DNA of 64,000 bases from Spirodela intermedia (lineage: Eukaryota; Streptophyta; Magnoliopsida; Alismatales; Araceae), in assembly GCA_902729315.2 (NCBI GenBank), contig LR746281.1, positions 3,284,501 to 3,348,500 on the forward strand, given 5' to 3'. Position 1 is the first letter of the stretch; each line of letters opens with the position of its first letter. The notes under the pieces are model-generated. The model was given only the letters and a program-made list of their open reading frames with translations. It was not told the origin of the DNA and did not search any database. The translations under genes were made by a program, and so were the position numbers. This document shows positions 13,004 to 26,090 of this stretch, one piece after another.

Positions 13004-13237
13004 TGCAGGTGCCTACCTTTGTCGTTCCCTTCCCGCGCTCCCTCTCCCTTTCCGTCTCTCTCTCTCTCTCTCTCTCTTGCTAAATGTGTCGTACGCGTCT
13101 GATCCTTTCCCAGTTTTAGTTTTGAAAAATCGTGGTGGCGACTGGAACTCGCTTGGGTCCTGCGGAAGCGGCTCGTCCGGTGGAGGAGGGTGTAAAGACG
13201 GGGGACGAGGGCGCGCAGAGAAGGGGAGGTAGGGATA

Positions 13238-16200
13238 ATGGCAGGGCTCACGGGGGCCTTGGACGCATTTCTCGCGGCCGCGAGTGGAGCCTGCCGCAGT
13301 CCCATCGCCGTCTTCATCCAGATCCAGGTACTCCGGCGAGTTGAATTTTTTCGAGCCTCTTTGACATCTGGATCTGGACAGTGAATGGTGCCTTGGCTTG
13401 AAACATTTACAGGGGATTTTTTTCATCCCATTTGAGTGTTCGTAATGTGTTCATTCTTACGATGTGTAAAGAATGTATCTTTCGTGCCCTCTTCTTGACC
13501 TTTCGCTATGTTTTTCCTAGATGAAGTAAGCTTTACGCTTGATATGACATTTCCTTCGCGGAAAATTGAAAAAAATGAAAGAACTTTAACAGGAAACTGC
13601 TAACGCACTTTTCTCTAATCGGAGCTTTCCTTCCTGAGTATTTTCACCGGAGAAATTCGTCGTTTCTCATTTTCCTGTAACTCATGCTCTCAGGTAATAA
13701 ATTTAATTTGAACTTATTTTATGTCAGATACATTACCTGAATCAGTGGACATCATTTTCCCGTGTGTTTGGTATTTTTGAGTGGTGAATCATGAGGCAAG
13801 TGTGTAGAAATATGACTAACCACGAATATATCATCTCTTTTGTCCTGTGAGCAGATGCATGAAAGTCTAAACAGAAAAAATGCTCCATATTTTTTTAAAA
13901 ATCGATTATCCTTTTTAGTCGTAACTAGCATGAGTTGGGAGACGAGGGAAAAGAGCTTGATACGAAATGAAAGCTTCATGGTGATATAGTTAGTTAAAAT
14001 TCATGTGCATATTCTGCAGAAGCAAGACACAAAAGGCTCATTTTTTCACATTGGTTCTATGGAAAATGTTGCCCAGTTCTGTGTAAACACTGCCTTAAGG
14101 AGAGAAGGGCTGAGCACAAATCTCTTTGGGGAGGATAGAAGATGTTTCTGCATTATTTTGAGATGAAATCTATTGTCGCTACAGTAACAAAGACAGAATA
14201 TTGACTGCTCGAAAGTTGATTCCCTTTTCATAATATTTTCTGCTTCTGTTTTCTCTTCTAATTAAGTATCTTAATTGTGAGGTATATTATTCTGGCGAAC
14301 GGGACTTGCGATTTTTTTGTACACGTTAGGGTTTTTAAACCCACAATATACTCATGTATCTTTTAAAAGTGGAGAATATGTCATTTCACAAATAATTTTC
14401 GACTTTATTTAATTCCTAAAATACCTTTTTGTTTGGAGGATCATGAGTCCAAGCCAATTTTCTTTGCACATCTCATTAATGAATTGTCAGTTTTCATTAA
14501 TTTTTAAGGTGACACGAGTAATTAAATTGTACAACCACTAGGAATTGAAATCCGCAGGTGTCAATAAACACTTAGTCTTCATCCTGATGTGCTGCTTCTC
14601 AAATTGTCAATGTGCCCACTCCTCTCAGGATTCCCCCATTTGCTAGGAACCCCCTCATCTACTTGTTGCTTCCTCGTTGCCCAAGCATTTCCATCCTTTT
14701 GCCCTCATACATGAATTTCGACTTTTTCACCAACTCGTGGGCACGCTTATTTTTCAGCGTAAAAGTGGCTTTCCAATGTAGATTCTTTTCAGTCTCCTGT
14801 ACTCACCATTTCATTTATTGCGCATACTCATTCTCTACGACTATGCCAACTTATGGGATAGCCCTTAGTTGGGCATTGCCTGATCACCAGTTATTCTACT
14901 TTATGTGGCATTTTTCTTCCTGAATTTGTTAAAATTGCATAGTAAATGAGAACCTACTTTTGATAGTCATTATTTGTCTAGAATGAGAATACTTTTCAAT
15001 GTGCAATACTCATTGTCATAATAATGTATGGACTTTAAAAGTAACTGGAGCTTTGGTAGTTTACCTTTAATTCATACTTTCCCTAACATGCTTGCTTGTC
15101 ATAGTAATAAAGTTTTTCTAAGTACTTATTTAGTCTTTATTTTCTTCACCCTTTTATTTTCAGGGATGCTTCATATGTTTGACCCTTGCAATTGGATGGG
15201 TTTTTGCCTCTCACGTCAGGTACTCAAATCTTTTAAAATAAGAGTTGGCACTATGTTGAATAATAGCCCTATGAAAGCAATCGTCAATCTTGAGGAAGAA
15301 GTAATTTCTTCAGCATCATCGATTCATTTGTGTTTCAGGTACAGTGCCATACTGCGAATGAAGCGTGCAACTGCGGGTGGAAATCCTTTTGCATTTATCT
15401 ATGAAGATATCAATGATCTTGAGCACTGTGCTCAGTCAAAGTTGCCGAGAGTCTCAGTTGTTATGCCTCTCAAGGGGTTTGGGGAGCATAATCTGCAGAA
15501 CTGGAGAAGTCAGGTCAATATTCACATATTCAAGAAACTCAAGTACCCTTTCAGATGTTTTGTTGTCATTCAACTGCTTCTTTCATGTTCCTCCAAAAAA
15601 ATGCATACCTTTACATTTGCATTGCTATTAATTCAATTTTATGACTGCGGCTTGTGTTTACATCTTCTATTGGTTCACCTCAACTGGCACACATACTGTG
15701 ATCAATTGTTTTCAATGAAATTCACTTTATGTTTGATTTTCAAAAATTTCCCGCTTGTACCATTGTCTGGTGTGCTGTTTTCAAGCCTCTCCTGATAGGT
15801 GCATCTATTCATTTATACTTTTGGTTTTGTGTGCAAATTTTCCATTAACTAAAGTAAAATACCAAAAATATCCCATCCCACCCTACTGAGGTCGCTTCAC
15901 TTTTTTCCATCTTTAAAATTGAAAAACACAGGATCTGTTTGGATTGATCGGTTCCCAATTGGAGCAGGTCTTTTAGACACTATGTAGAAGACGTGTCCTG
16001 TGGAGAGTAAACGGGAGAAAAATAAGGTGCAGAGAGCGGAAACAATTGAAGAGAAAGAAAAATCACCTCTCTCCCGCCTACCCTTGCTATCTCTCATGTC
16101 TCACCCCCCCTTCCCTCATTAGTGGCCTTTTCCTGATATTCAGAAGGTTCCAAGTATATTACAATGCAAGGTCGGATGGTGCTTAACACGAGAGGCCTAT

Positions 16201-19200
16201 TTTGCACATGGAATCATGCGCATATAGTACGAACATATCTTGTAATTGTAGATTATTTTTCCGTAGAGAATGGTATATGTGCAATGCTGTTTTTTCCTTT
16301 ACATTTTGATTCTTTTTAAGCATGTTAACATGGAATAACATATATTTCTTCTGACTGCTGGTACATTATGGAATCACATGCTCTTACACTGTCTATGTAT
16401 TTCTCAATTATCTCCCCTTTGTATTTGATTGCAGATTACTTCGCTCTACGGAGGGCCCTTGGAATTCCTTTTTGTTGTTGAAAGTGTTGATGATCCAGCC
16501 TACCATGCTATTACTCTGTTGATCTCAGAATTCAAGGTGAATTGAAGAGCTGCTTTTTGGGGCACTGACTGTTGACATTTTTTTAAAATCCTTGCATGGC
16601 ATGCTGACATTTCTTCTTTAGAGATGTTATTCACAGTGTACACCACATTACCGCGCTATATCTAGTGGCGGCCACCCTTGTCGTCTTTATTTTCAGCTTA
16701 CTGCTGACAACTTATTAAAAAATTAATCTCACAGTCTGGTTCACGATTTATTTTCTCTCATTTATTACAATTTGTGAATAATGTAGTTTTGATTGAATGG
16801 GTTGGGATGCATGTGGTTATCCCATTTCTATTTAGTTGATCATGTTAGATAAGTCCATGTCTTTTGTGATCATGTATTATATCTGACGGAGAAGGGAGTT
16901 TTCTGACAGGGTGCTGATTTATTTTCAGGACAACATTGATGCGAAGATTGTCGTAGCTGGTCTGTCAGAGGCATGCAGCCAGAAAATTCATAATCAATTA
17001 GTATGTGTTAATTTCCTTATTTGAAAGAGACTCGTATGCAACAGGGAATATTTCTGTGCGTGAAAGTTGATGTTCTGTTCCTGTCAATTGCTTTCTTAGA
17101 TGGCCTTGTATTTACTTATTTTATTTTTCGTAAAATGTTACATGTTAACCTGCTCTAGCTATCGACATTTGTGATGTGTTCTTTACATGATGGAATTTTT
17201 CATATGAAGATAGATATTACTGGTATTCCTTTTACTTCATGGGAAGGTATCCTGGTAGGAAGGTCTGGACATTTGAAAAATCTACTATTATGTTCAATGT
17301 ATGATGATACATGAATCTATTACACTTCGAAGTTCTGACATGGGCAAATTGGCAATGAACCCATGAGCTGAGAAAAATGATACAAATTGGTTTCTGTCTT
17401 TTTCTTGTCTTTTCACTGCAAACAACTGTCATAGTGTTGACTTGTGTCGCCATGTATAGAATGTAAAAAGGGACACGGAACAAGAACCTTTTCCTGATCA
17501 TCCAATTTTAGCAGCTATGCACCTTTCTTAGTGCAAAGATTTGATCTAGGCAATTGTTGCTGGTGTGAACTGGTTCCTCTCCTTGAATTTAAACTTGATA
17601 ATTCTCTTTTTGAATATTTATTCCTGTTTCTCGAGATCATCAAAAAGGTTTTGTATGCTGTTTGGTTTTAGTGTCTTTTTGAATATGCTACTGCACTACC
17701 CTAATTATCTTTCTTATAGGCAAGCGATTATTGATATGACGATCCTTTCCATCCAGAATTGAAACAGTTAAAAAAGGCTTGGGAAAATTTGTTAAACCTT
17801 CTTAGAGTTGGATCTATTTGATGAACCCATCAATATTCCCAGTTCTTCACTGTCTTTTTGTCTTTTCCTTCGGTGGGTTGTTCATACTTAAGGCTGTTCT
17901 TTTCATACTTTATCATCCTCTATTTGTGTCATCGAGAAATCAGGATTTTTTTCTGAAAAACTTTAGAAAAATTATAATTGTCAGATTGTAAACGACTAAA
18001 GAAGAATCCTCTGCTTGTCGTCTGCTTGATATACTTGTGGCTCATGTTCAATTCTCCTCATTAGGTTCTACATGATTTTCACGATACTATTTTTCCAATA
18101 TAACTGCAGAAGTTTAATTGAATATGCCTGGAAATCAGATGATATTGTGTTCTGCTTGTTACTTCTTTATTATCTTTGGTCCTTGCATGATGTCTTCATT
18201 TATTGCAGTATACAATCAGTTTAGATAATGTGCATTTGCGGTTTCTCCAATAAGAAACTAGATTGGTTTGAATGCTACTTGATTGTTACGGAATGGTTAT
18301 CTTTATAGGTTGGTATCCAAAAAATGCACCAAGACAGCAAGTATGTGCTGTTTCTAGATGATGATGTTAGACTACATCCTGGTTCAATAGGAGCACTCAC
18401 AGCAGAGATGGAGAAAAATCCTGAGGTTTGTTTGTCTGATGCCTGTACTAGACCTCTTCCCGAAATGCTTTCAAATTTAACTGCCTTTTGGATGTTAGTA
18501 TTGTTGTTGTCAATTTGCAGATTTTCATTCAGACTGGCTACCCTCTTGATTTACCATCAGGAAGCTTGGGAAGTTACTGTATCTATGAATACCATATGGT
18601 AAGAACACCTTATAGTTAAAATTTATCATACTCTCCTAGCAATAATTGGAATTATAATCTTCATCATTTGTTCTTTTATACCTTGCTTCTGTAATTTTTG
18701 AAACTGTTGATTAACAACTGGTTATCGTCTTTGTTTTGTTTTTTTTTTCATCCTTCGTCATCAGAAGATACACTTCCTCTTGCCCAACCAATATGCACAG
18801 ACTTCTTATATCTGACTTTGGTGTTATTCTCCTTGTTGGACATTTTTTTAAGTCACTTAGTCTTTGGAAGGAATGATAATCTGTGTTTCTATGTATAGGC
18901 TTGCATGAAATAAGAACTCACGTCTCAGCATCCTGGTTACTGGCCTTCTCGATTTAGGATACTGGAGAGTATCTTGTGCATATAAGACAACTTATTGTCA
19001 TGAATCCTTTCATTTTGGTTTCTCTAAAGTTTGAACCTAGGCATCTTTCTTATGTCTAATCATTTTAGCCATTTTCAGATTTGCCAGTACTTTTTTTTCG
19101 TTTTGGAATGATGAAGACCCTGTATCACCAGTGAACCTCAGTAAAACTCATGAATTCCTACGTACTTCCTCCATTATGATCCCTTCGGGTGTTCAAATGA

Positions 19201-22200
19201 GGTCCCTGGTAGGAACACTTTATGCCTTCTTCTCTATAAAATGGTGTAATGTTTGCCATGTGGAAATTATGGAAGTTGTAATTAGTGTGTGTCCTACTGA
19301 TACAAAGAATTAATCCTTTCATTGATGTGTGACGCACCATACCTGTGACTGATTTCAAGAGAAATCACCAAATGTGAATTTAAATGAAAGTTGGCCAACA
19401 AATGAGATAACCTCTTTGAGCAGTCACAGTGGGGTTACGCTTGTAACTAGGGTCCCTTCTAAGGTTCCTGGTATTCAAAGCCAGACAGATTGTAGGAAGT
19501 ACGGAAACTTCCTCTGACCAAGGTGGTTGTTTATGATGGATAAGGAGATAGGGTTGGTGGGGACTTAGAGGCAAGCATAACCAGCTATAATTTTTTGTGA
19601 CAGAAGATTAGATGAGAGGTCCAAAGTAAAAATGAGAATGATTATACCTTGAATCTGTGGATGGAGACTCATAGAGGTCATCTTTGAGCAAATGATCCCA
19701 CTAACTATACTTCTCATTGAGATGTAGCGATCCCACACTGCCTAAAGGATGCTAGGGATCAAATACGGACAAATTAACCCTCAGCTTCACATTTTGGGAT
19801 CTTGATTTTACACCAGAAAAGGACTTTCTTGACCCTTTTGGGATCAGTGTTTCTTGATTTTGCACCAGAAGCATGATGCCTTCAATGCTCCTAAAAAGTA
19901 GTGAAAAGTTTGGGGGTTCCCCTGGGATCTTTAATAGACCTTAAATACTTCTAGAAGAGGTCAAAATTGTCAGATATAAACTTGGACTCAATGACCTAAC
20001 AAAAATCAGGAAAAGAAATCCCTATTACATTATTCACCAAGTCCAGTCATGCTCTTCCTTTGAGTGCAGACCTTGACTGGTGCATGGTTGACTCTGATGT
20101 CCTCATTATTCAACTAGTTAGAAAAGAAAATGCCATTCAAGCTAGCTTATATAAGCTTTGGCCATATCGAATTTGATAGTATTAAGAGTATGGGTTTTCT
20201 TCTCAAGATGCTGAGCGTGTTTTAATGCTGTTAACAAAGGGGCGTGATAGAAGCCTCATAGACAAGGGCGATTGAGTTGGTTAGTAGATTTATAGAATTT
20301 GTTTACTATCGGCTTTCTCTTTACAATAATCGCATCAGAAACTATTTTCTGCCCCTTTAGTTTCATGAAAATGCACTTCAGCAGGTTGACTGTTAGAGTG
20401 ATTTTTTAGTTCTTTGATGATCTGCATAAAAGTTTCTTGTCATGTCCGAATCTTGTTGACCCTGACTAGTTTGGGTTTAGCCATGTTTTTGCATGAAAAA
20501 AATGACGAGCAAAGGATAATGATAAGGGGAGGGACAGAAATAGTGGTCTTTGTTAGTCAGTCCCGCATACCTATGGTTTTCACGCCTTGGTCCAGGTTTA
20601 TGCTTCAAAGTTGTCCTGACTATGAAATAAACCAGTCTATGCTTTGATGGGGAAACTCCTCGTTGGGCAGAAGATCCCATCTCTTACTGCTTGTATGTTA
20701 CCATCCTACATCTCTGTTATAAACATCAGTTATCCACAAACCTCTGCAAGTAATTTTGATCACTTGTCATGGTATAGGCATGGGGCATGACTTTTTATTT
20801 TTCGAGGGCTATTTGGACGAATCATTAGGGCTAGGATGTTGAATGAGATTAGTTATGAACCCAGGAGATCTTGGGCTATTTTCATTTGATAATGTCTCTT
20901 TTTACCATTTTCATAGTCGTTAGTTAAAATATCTGTCAAAATATGCGTAGTTTCACTGCATAAAAACGATCTTTTTTATCAATTCTCTTGGTCATTGTAT
21001 CATAGGTTTTCCCCTTGGTGTTGACATGTATAAAACATGTGTATACATATTTATTCGTTAACATCTATGTAGTGTCCATATTTTTGGGTCAAGGTCTTGA
21101 TAGTTTTCCGAGTCTTGCTTTATCCTCTTGGAGTTTGTTATTCCTCTTGTGGTTATTGAAATCTTCATGAAGAGATAATATTGGTTTCTCCATTACAAGA
21201 ACAAATATGAACCAACGATCCATAATTAAGCTCACCAAGTTTATTCATTTTTTAGTTATTTCTGCTGCATCCCAAATCAGATCATTCATGCCTCTGAGGA
21301 ATACTTTTCCATATCTTATCAGAGTTCTTCTTTTACATTTTTGTATAACAGTTTTATTTTTTTTCGTTAATTAATTTGGTTTTCCTTTTTCTCGCTAACA
21401 AAGTGTTGGAAATGGTTTTAAAAGTGTGAATAGTTAGCCCTTTTGCGCTGATGTTCACTTTCTCCTTCCTTTTTGATATCTTTGGCCTAGAGTGATCATG
21501 ACTACCATGTCTGCTGTTTTATTTTCAGCCTTGTTCGATGGGATTTGCTACTGGTGGAAGGACATTTTTTTTATGGGGAGGGTGCATGATGGTAAAACTT
21601 CAACGTAACTCTTTTGCTTGAAAGGCACTTTATAAAGTCTCACAAACTTTCATCTCCCTTTGTGCTCATATCACTTGTTTATATTCTCAGATGCATGCTG
21701 ATGATTTCCGAAATGACCTCTATGGTTTGGTCAGTGGACTTAAAAACGGTGGTTATTCTGATGACATGACCCTTGCTGCAGTAGCTGGTAAAACTTCCAT
21801 GCTACCATGCTTGAAATTGGGGCTCGAAATGAGAACATTTATGTTGATATATGATGAATTTTTTCCTCTTCATGTGATTCTTTGGGTTCTGAAAACAGTC
21901 TACCACACTATTCATAAGACATAAGCCCTATTTTCGTCTTCTTTATCTTCTCTATAAATATTTAGTTGCTTCTGTTCTGCCTCAGTGGCACTCCCTGGGT
22001 TTAGTGGATGCATTTTTTTATTCCCGTCATGTTGTTAGTTTTATTTGTAATGGGTAGATCAATTACTTCTATGGCCTGTAACTCATTTGTTCTTTCTCTT
22101 TGTATTCAATCTTTAATCCAGATTTCTGGTTCCTTGACTGTTCCAGACCTTTTTAGAAGCTAATTATGAAATAAACCTGTCTAGATTCGACAAAACCATC

Positions 22201-23891
22201 CGTGGTTCTATTTCTTGTGAACTGATACCGCTCACATTCAACTAATGCTGCATCATAATTTATCATGTTTTCTGCTTTAAGGCCCTTTGTTTTCGCTTCT
22301 TCTCTTGATGCCCACCATTATTAGCCCATTCTCTCCCCCGAACTTGCTTCCGACTGTTTCCCCCTGTCTTTCTTTGCCTCATTACTTCCTCCTACTTTGC
22401 AAACTCTGCCTCTTCCGTCTTCATTCGCTTGCCCAGAACGCCTTGTTCTGATGCCAGATGAGCGGAATTCGGGTTAAGGTTTTCAGTTGGCTCAGTCTGA
22501 GAATCTTCAAACTGAGTCTAAAGTTGTAAATTTTGTGGTATGAAAAGGAAAATATCAAATTTACTTTATATACTCTCTCGAAGGTTACATATAAGTACTT
22601 ACTACTGTCAGTTGCTCGCTTGATTAACACAAGATATCCAATGCAGGGGCACATAAGAGACTGATCACCTCACCGCCAGTTGCTGTCTTTCCTCATCCGC
22701 TTGCAAGTGATCTCAGCTTTTCAAGGTTTTTATTCTTTTATTTGATTTCCTCATAATAGAATTAGCATGAATCTACAACGATGCTCACCATCAAATCCTT
22801 TGCGCGTAGATACTGGAATTACCTCAGGAAGCAGACATTCGTTCTGGAGTCGTACATTTCTGACGTCAATTGGTTGATGAACCGCGCATTATTTTTTTCA
22901 CATTGCTATCTATCTTGGGGATTTGTGTGTCCATATGTTATGGCTATGGTCCATATTGTGACAGCCATACGTGCAAGATTCGGTGACTATCCTTTCAACG
23001 AAACCACTGCGTCATCCACCGGTGATTACTTAATTCCCTTCTGACTAGAACCTTTTTTGAACAGAGATGGGACATCTCTTTCTCTCTCTCTCTGGATATA
23101 TATGTACAGATATATGTTGCAGGATGAAATCCCAACAGTTGCTTACTGTTTGCATGTTGCTTGAATTCAGGCCTGTTGCTGACAACTTGCCTGGCTACGT
23201 GCACCGTTTTGGAGCTTCTTTCAATGTGGAACCTGACGAAGGTGGAGATTCAATTGTGCAACATGCTATCTCCAGAAGGGCACCGAGTATCTCTTGGTTC
23301 GTACAACTGGGGACTTGTAAGCATCTCATCCTCCCATTTCGTTCATGTCAATGGCCAAACCCCTCCTCCCTGCCTTGCATTATTTCTTTCACCTGGTTCT
23401 CATTTGATCCAATGGCCTCATGCATCTGGTCCTTCCATTGCAATGGCTCTATGTGATCCGCTTTGCTCCGAAGTATGCATGCGTGATGTGATGTTCAGCA
23501 ATGTGTTGAAGGAAGCTTTTGCCACTGATGTTGCCTCACAAGCAGGTTTTCATAGCTATGCTGGTGGACAACTTCCTGTACCCTGTATCCGCCATTCGCT
23601 CCCACTTTTCTCAATCCATCAACTGGTCAGGGATTCGTTACCACTTGAGGAACGGCAAGATAAGCAAGGTGCGTGCGTTGTTCTTCGACTGTAAGATTAT
23701 GATGATCGTTTTGTCCCTGATCGAAAAAACTTGAGCAATGGTCGGCCCCATTGCTGATCAGTTCTGAGTTAGGATGCCCCTGTAGCTGCTCTCGGCATAT
23801 CCAAAACGCCTTAAAGTTTAAACTTATATGATAATTCTTCCGAGTTATATCTACCATCCCCTATTCATAGGACCCATTTGGCTATCTGGGT

Positions 23892-23954
<63 letters not shown>

Positions 23955-24357
23955 TACCATGACAGTAATATTATCTCTGTCTACATTCTAGTTCAAGAAA
24001 TATTATTATTACTAACCACAGGAATGCCGGAAAAGATTGTGCCTTAAACTGTTTTACTGTTGTGATTTCGATGTTTTTCTCACCTCACCCTTCATCTTCT
24101 TTGCCGAATATTTCTGCATAATTTAAAAAATACTTTGATGAAGTATTCAACAGGATCATCATCACCTAGACACTGTTAAAATTTTATACCTGTGCATTAT
24201 CCATCTGCAGATCGAAAGATGCAAGGATCCCAGCTACTCAGACCTGGGAGGCAAGCATCTGTACCAGAGGAGGGGTTCCCCAACCAAGGCTCTCTTCCTC
24301 AACTCAATCCTGCGAAGCTTCTCGCAGTGGCACCATCCCAAGAGATCTGACAGCTAG
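13238..24357 (+). CDS. GCS: ceramide glucosyltransferase (glucosylceramide synthase, GT21)
   Basis: Fourteen exons: 13238-13327, 15164-15219, 15339-15513, 16435-16536, 16929-17000, 18309-18425, 18521-18598, 21529-21591, 21691-21787, 22647-22725, 22810-23021, 23171-23316, 23546-23668 and 24211-24357. All phases agree and give 518 residues, matching Arabidopsis GCS (At2g19880) along its length. It transfers glucose from UDP-glucose to ceramide in the ER/Golgi membrane, the entry to plant glucosylceramides. An N-terminal membrane anchor covers about residues 24-46. Catalytic Asp motifs are ESVDDPAY (D126/D127), FLDDDVR (182-184) and GGYSDDM (275/276), followed by the R-x-W element of the (Q/R)xxRW motif (RYW, 310-312). 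Hydrophobic segments follow (about 330-360, 385-405, 430-450). Introns are AT-rich; the largest (18599-21528) is 2.9 kb. An AATAAA lies at 24834-24839 in the presumed 3' UTR. Confidence 0.97.
23893..23960. repeat. (GA)n microsatellite in last glucosyltransferase intron
   Basis: A GA run of about 50 bp with a short interrupted continuation, inside the intron 23669-24210. Confidence 0.95.
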
Positions 24358-26090
24358 CCTCCCCCCAAACCTTGCAAAAAACACCTGTGACCTGGTTTCT
24401 CGCGTGATGATTCTTTTTTTTTTTATGGCTTCTTCTCTGATTATTTTTTCTTCAGCGTCCCATCATTCAGTTGGTGATTTACTCTCACCGCGATTTATTT
24501 GCAGCCACCAAGGTGTTCACCTACATTCCCTCTCTAATGTTCTCCTCTCTCTCTCACTCTCTCTCTATCGATATCTCTCTCTCTCTACATGTGTTATCAT
24601 GGTTACGTGATATTATATGGCCCTGATCATGTCATGTTCATGGATTGTCCCTTGACTTTCTGTCTCTGTAAATGAGAAGAATATCCTCACATGCTTTTAT
24701 TCCGTTTGTGTTTAGATGATCCAGAGCATCTGGTGAGTGCCCACTTGAGAGTTTGACTTTCAGACCCACGGGTTGAAAGTCTTCTACTTTTCCTGGTGGG
24801 GGGGATCGGAGTCCTTAATGGTCTGATTTTGTCAATAAATGACCTGATAGAAACATTTATCGTCCAAATGGGCTTTTCTTTTTTCTTGGGGAGAGGAATA
24901 GCAATTTATTTCTTACGGGGGGGCATCCGGTGAAAAGAAGACGAATCAGGGAGATATCGACAAATTCTTGGATGGTTTATAGGTAAAAAAAGGGAAAAAA
25001 AAAAAAAAAGAGTCCGCTTGACGCAATTTATAGGGTCTCTAATTCCTTCGATCATGAAGTGGGAGCTACTGGGCCGGGGTGGGAGTTCGAGATCAGGCCC
25101 AAAACCGTTCATCGGGCCGATCCATTAGGCTCGGGATCGTCAATGCTCGGTATGGGGTCCACTGAGGAGCCAGTGGCCATTTAGTAACCGATTAGGAATG
25201 ACGGGGGGGGGAATCGAACGGTAGTGATTACCCGAGGTATCTCACTTCCCCCCATAATGGACGACCAGATTTCACCTACGGTAGTCGCACCTGAATGGAC
25301 GGTGGGATATAGGCCAGGCTGAGAGGAGAGAGGGGATGTGGGGACCACTGACCCGCCAATGAACACCACCCCGGTCGCTCCCGATAATATCGGGAGATTT
25401 TGGCGATATGCCGCCTCGGTCGTCGCCGGCTCCCTCCTTCTCTGTCTCTCTCCACGTGATCTGGCAATCCCGGCGAGAAAATGGAAAAGGGCGGCGAGAT
25501 GAACGGGGGAGAAGACCATCGGGGGAGAAGACCATCGTCGTCTTCGCCCTCTGCCTCCGACTCGTCGGCGCCTAATTGTCCGAAGATTTCAGAGGAGCTC
25601 GAGGAAAATATGGAATAAATAAATCTAGAGAGAGAAGGAGGAGAGAGAGGAGGAGAGGAGGAGAGGAGGAGAGGAGGAGAGAGAAGGGAGAGAGCGAGCT
25701 GCCTGCCTGACTACGGGAAGCCGACAGGGAAGGGAGGGGAGGGGAGGGGAGGTGGAGGTGGAGGTGGAGAAGGAGAGAGATGAGATCTGGCCTCACCTGA
25801 ATGGAAGGCCGCACCGGGGAACAAGCCGGTGGCGTGGGTGGATCGGCAACGACTGGCCTCGAGCGGCCAAGCGGAAGGAGCACCGGAGGGCCTCCGATCG
25901 CCCGCCGGCTTCGCGGCTTCGAGTTCGCCCCGGCCGGGGGCTGAGGGAAGTCGTCCCCGGGCAGTTTATCGGATTGCTTCGGTCTTCGTTTTTGTTTTTC
26001 ATACGTTTGTAAGGTTATTGTGCTCTTTTTAGTCGGTCTGGTTAGGGTTTGGGGTGTAGCGCGGTAGGTGTTGTGGGGGCAGAGGCCGGA
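24358..26090. other. 3' UTR of glucosyltransferase and PWWP-gene upstream region
   Basis: 24358 to about 24860 is the likely 3' UTR. From 24860 to 26090 no gene is supported. 25625-25780 is a purine-rich GGAGA / GGGGA / GGTGGA low-complexity stretch that probably belongs to the PWWP promoter or leader. A long Pro/Ser-rich open frame on the minus strand (25572-26231) is the shadow of this purine-rich DNA. Confidence 0.55.

Larger units (their letters stand above)
12186..13237. promoter_or_regulatory. divergent promoter interval, gluconokinase (-) and ceramide glucosyltransferase (+)
   Basis: 1,052 bp separate the two start codons. The interval holds a 24-bp perfect direct repeat (12389-12412 and 12473-12496), a GA microsatellite at about 12681-12713, a TATA box for the plus-strand gene at 12997-13003 and a CT-rich leader at about 13026-13078. 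No coding sequence is supported. Confidence 0.6.
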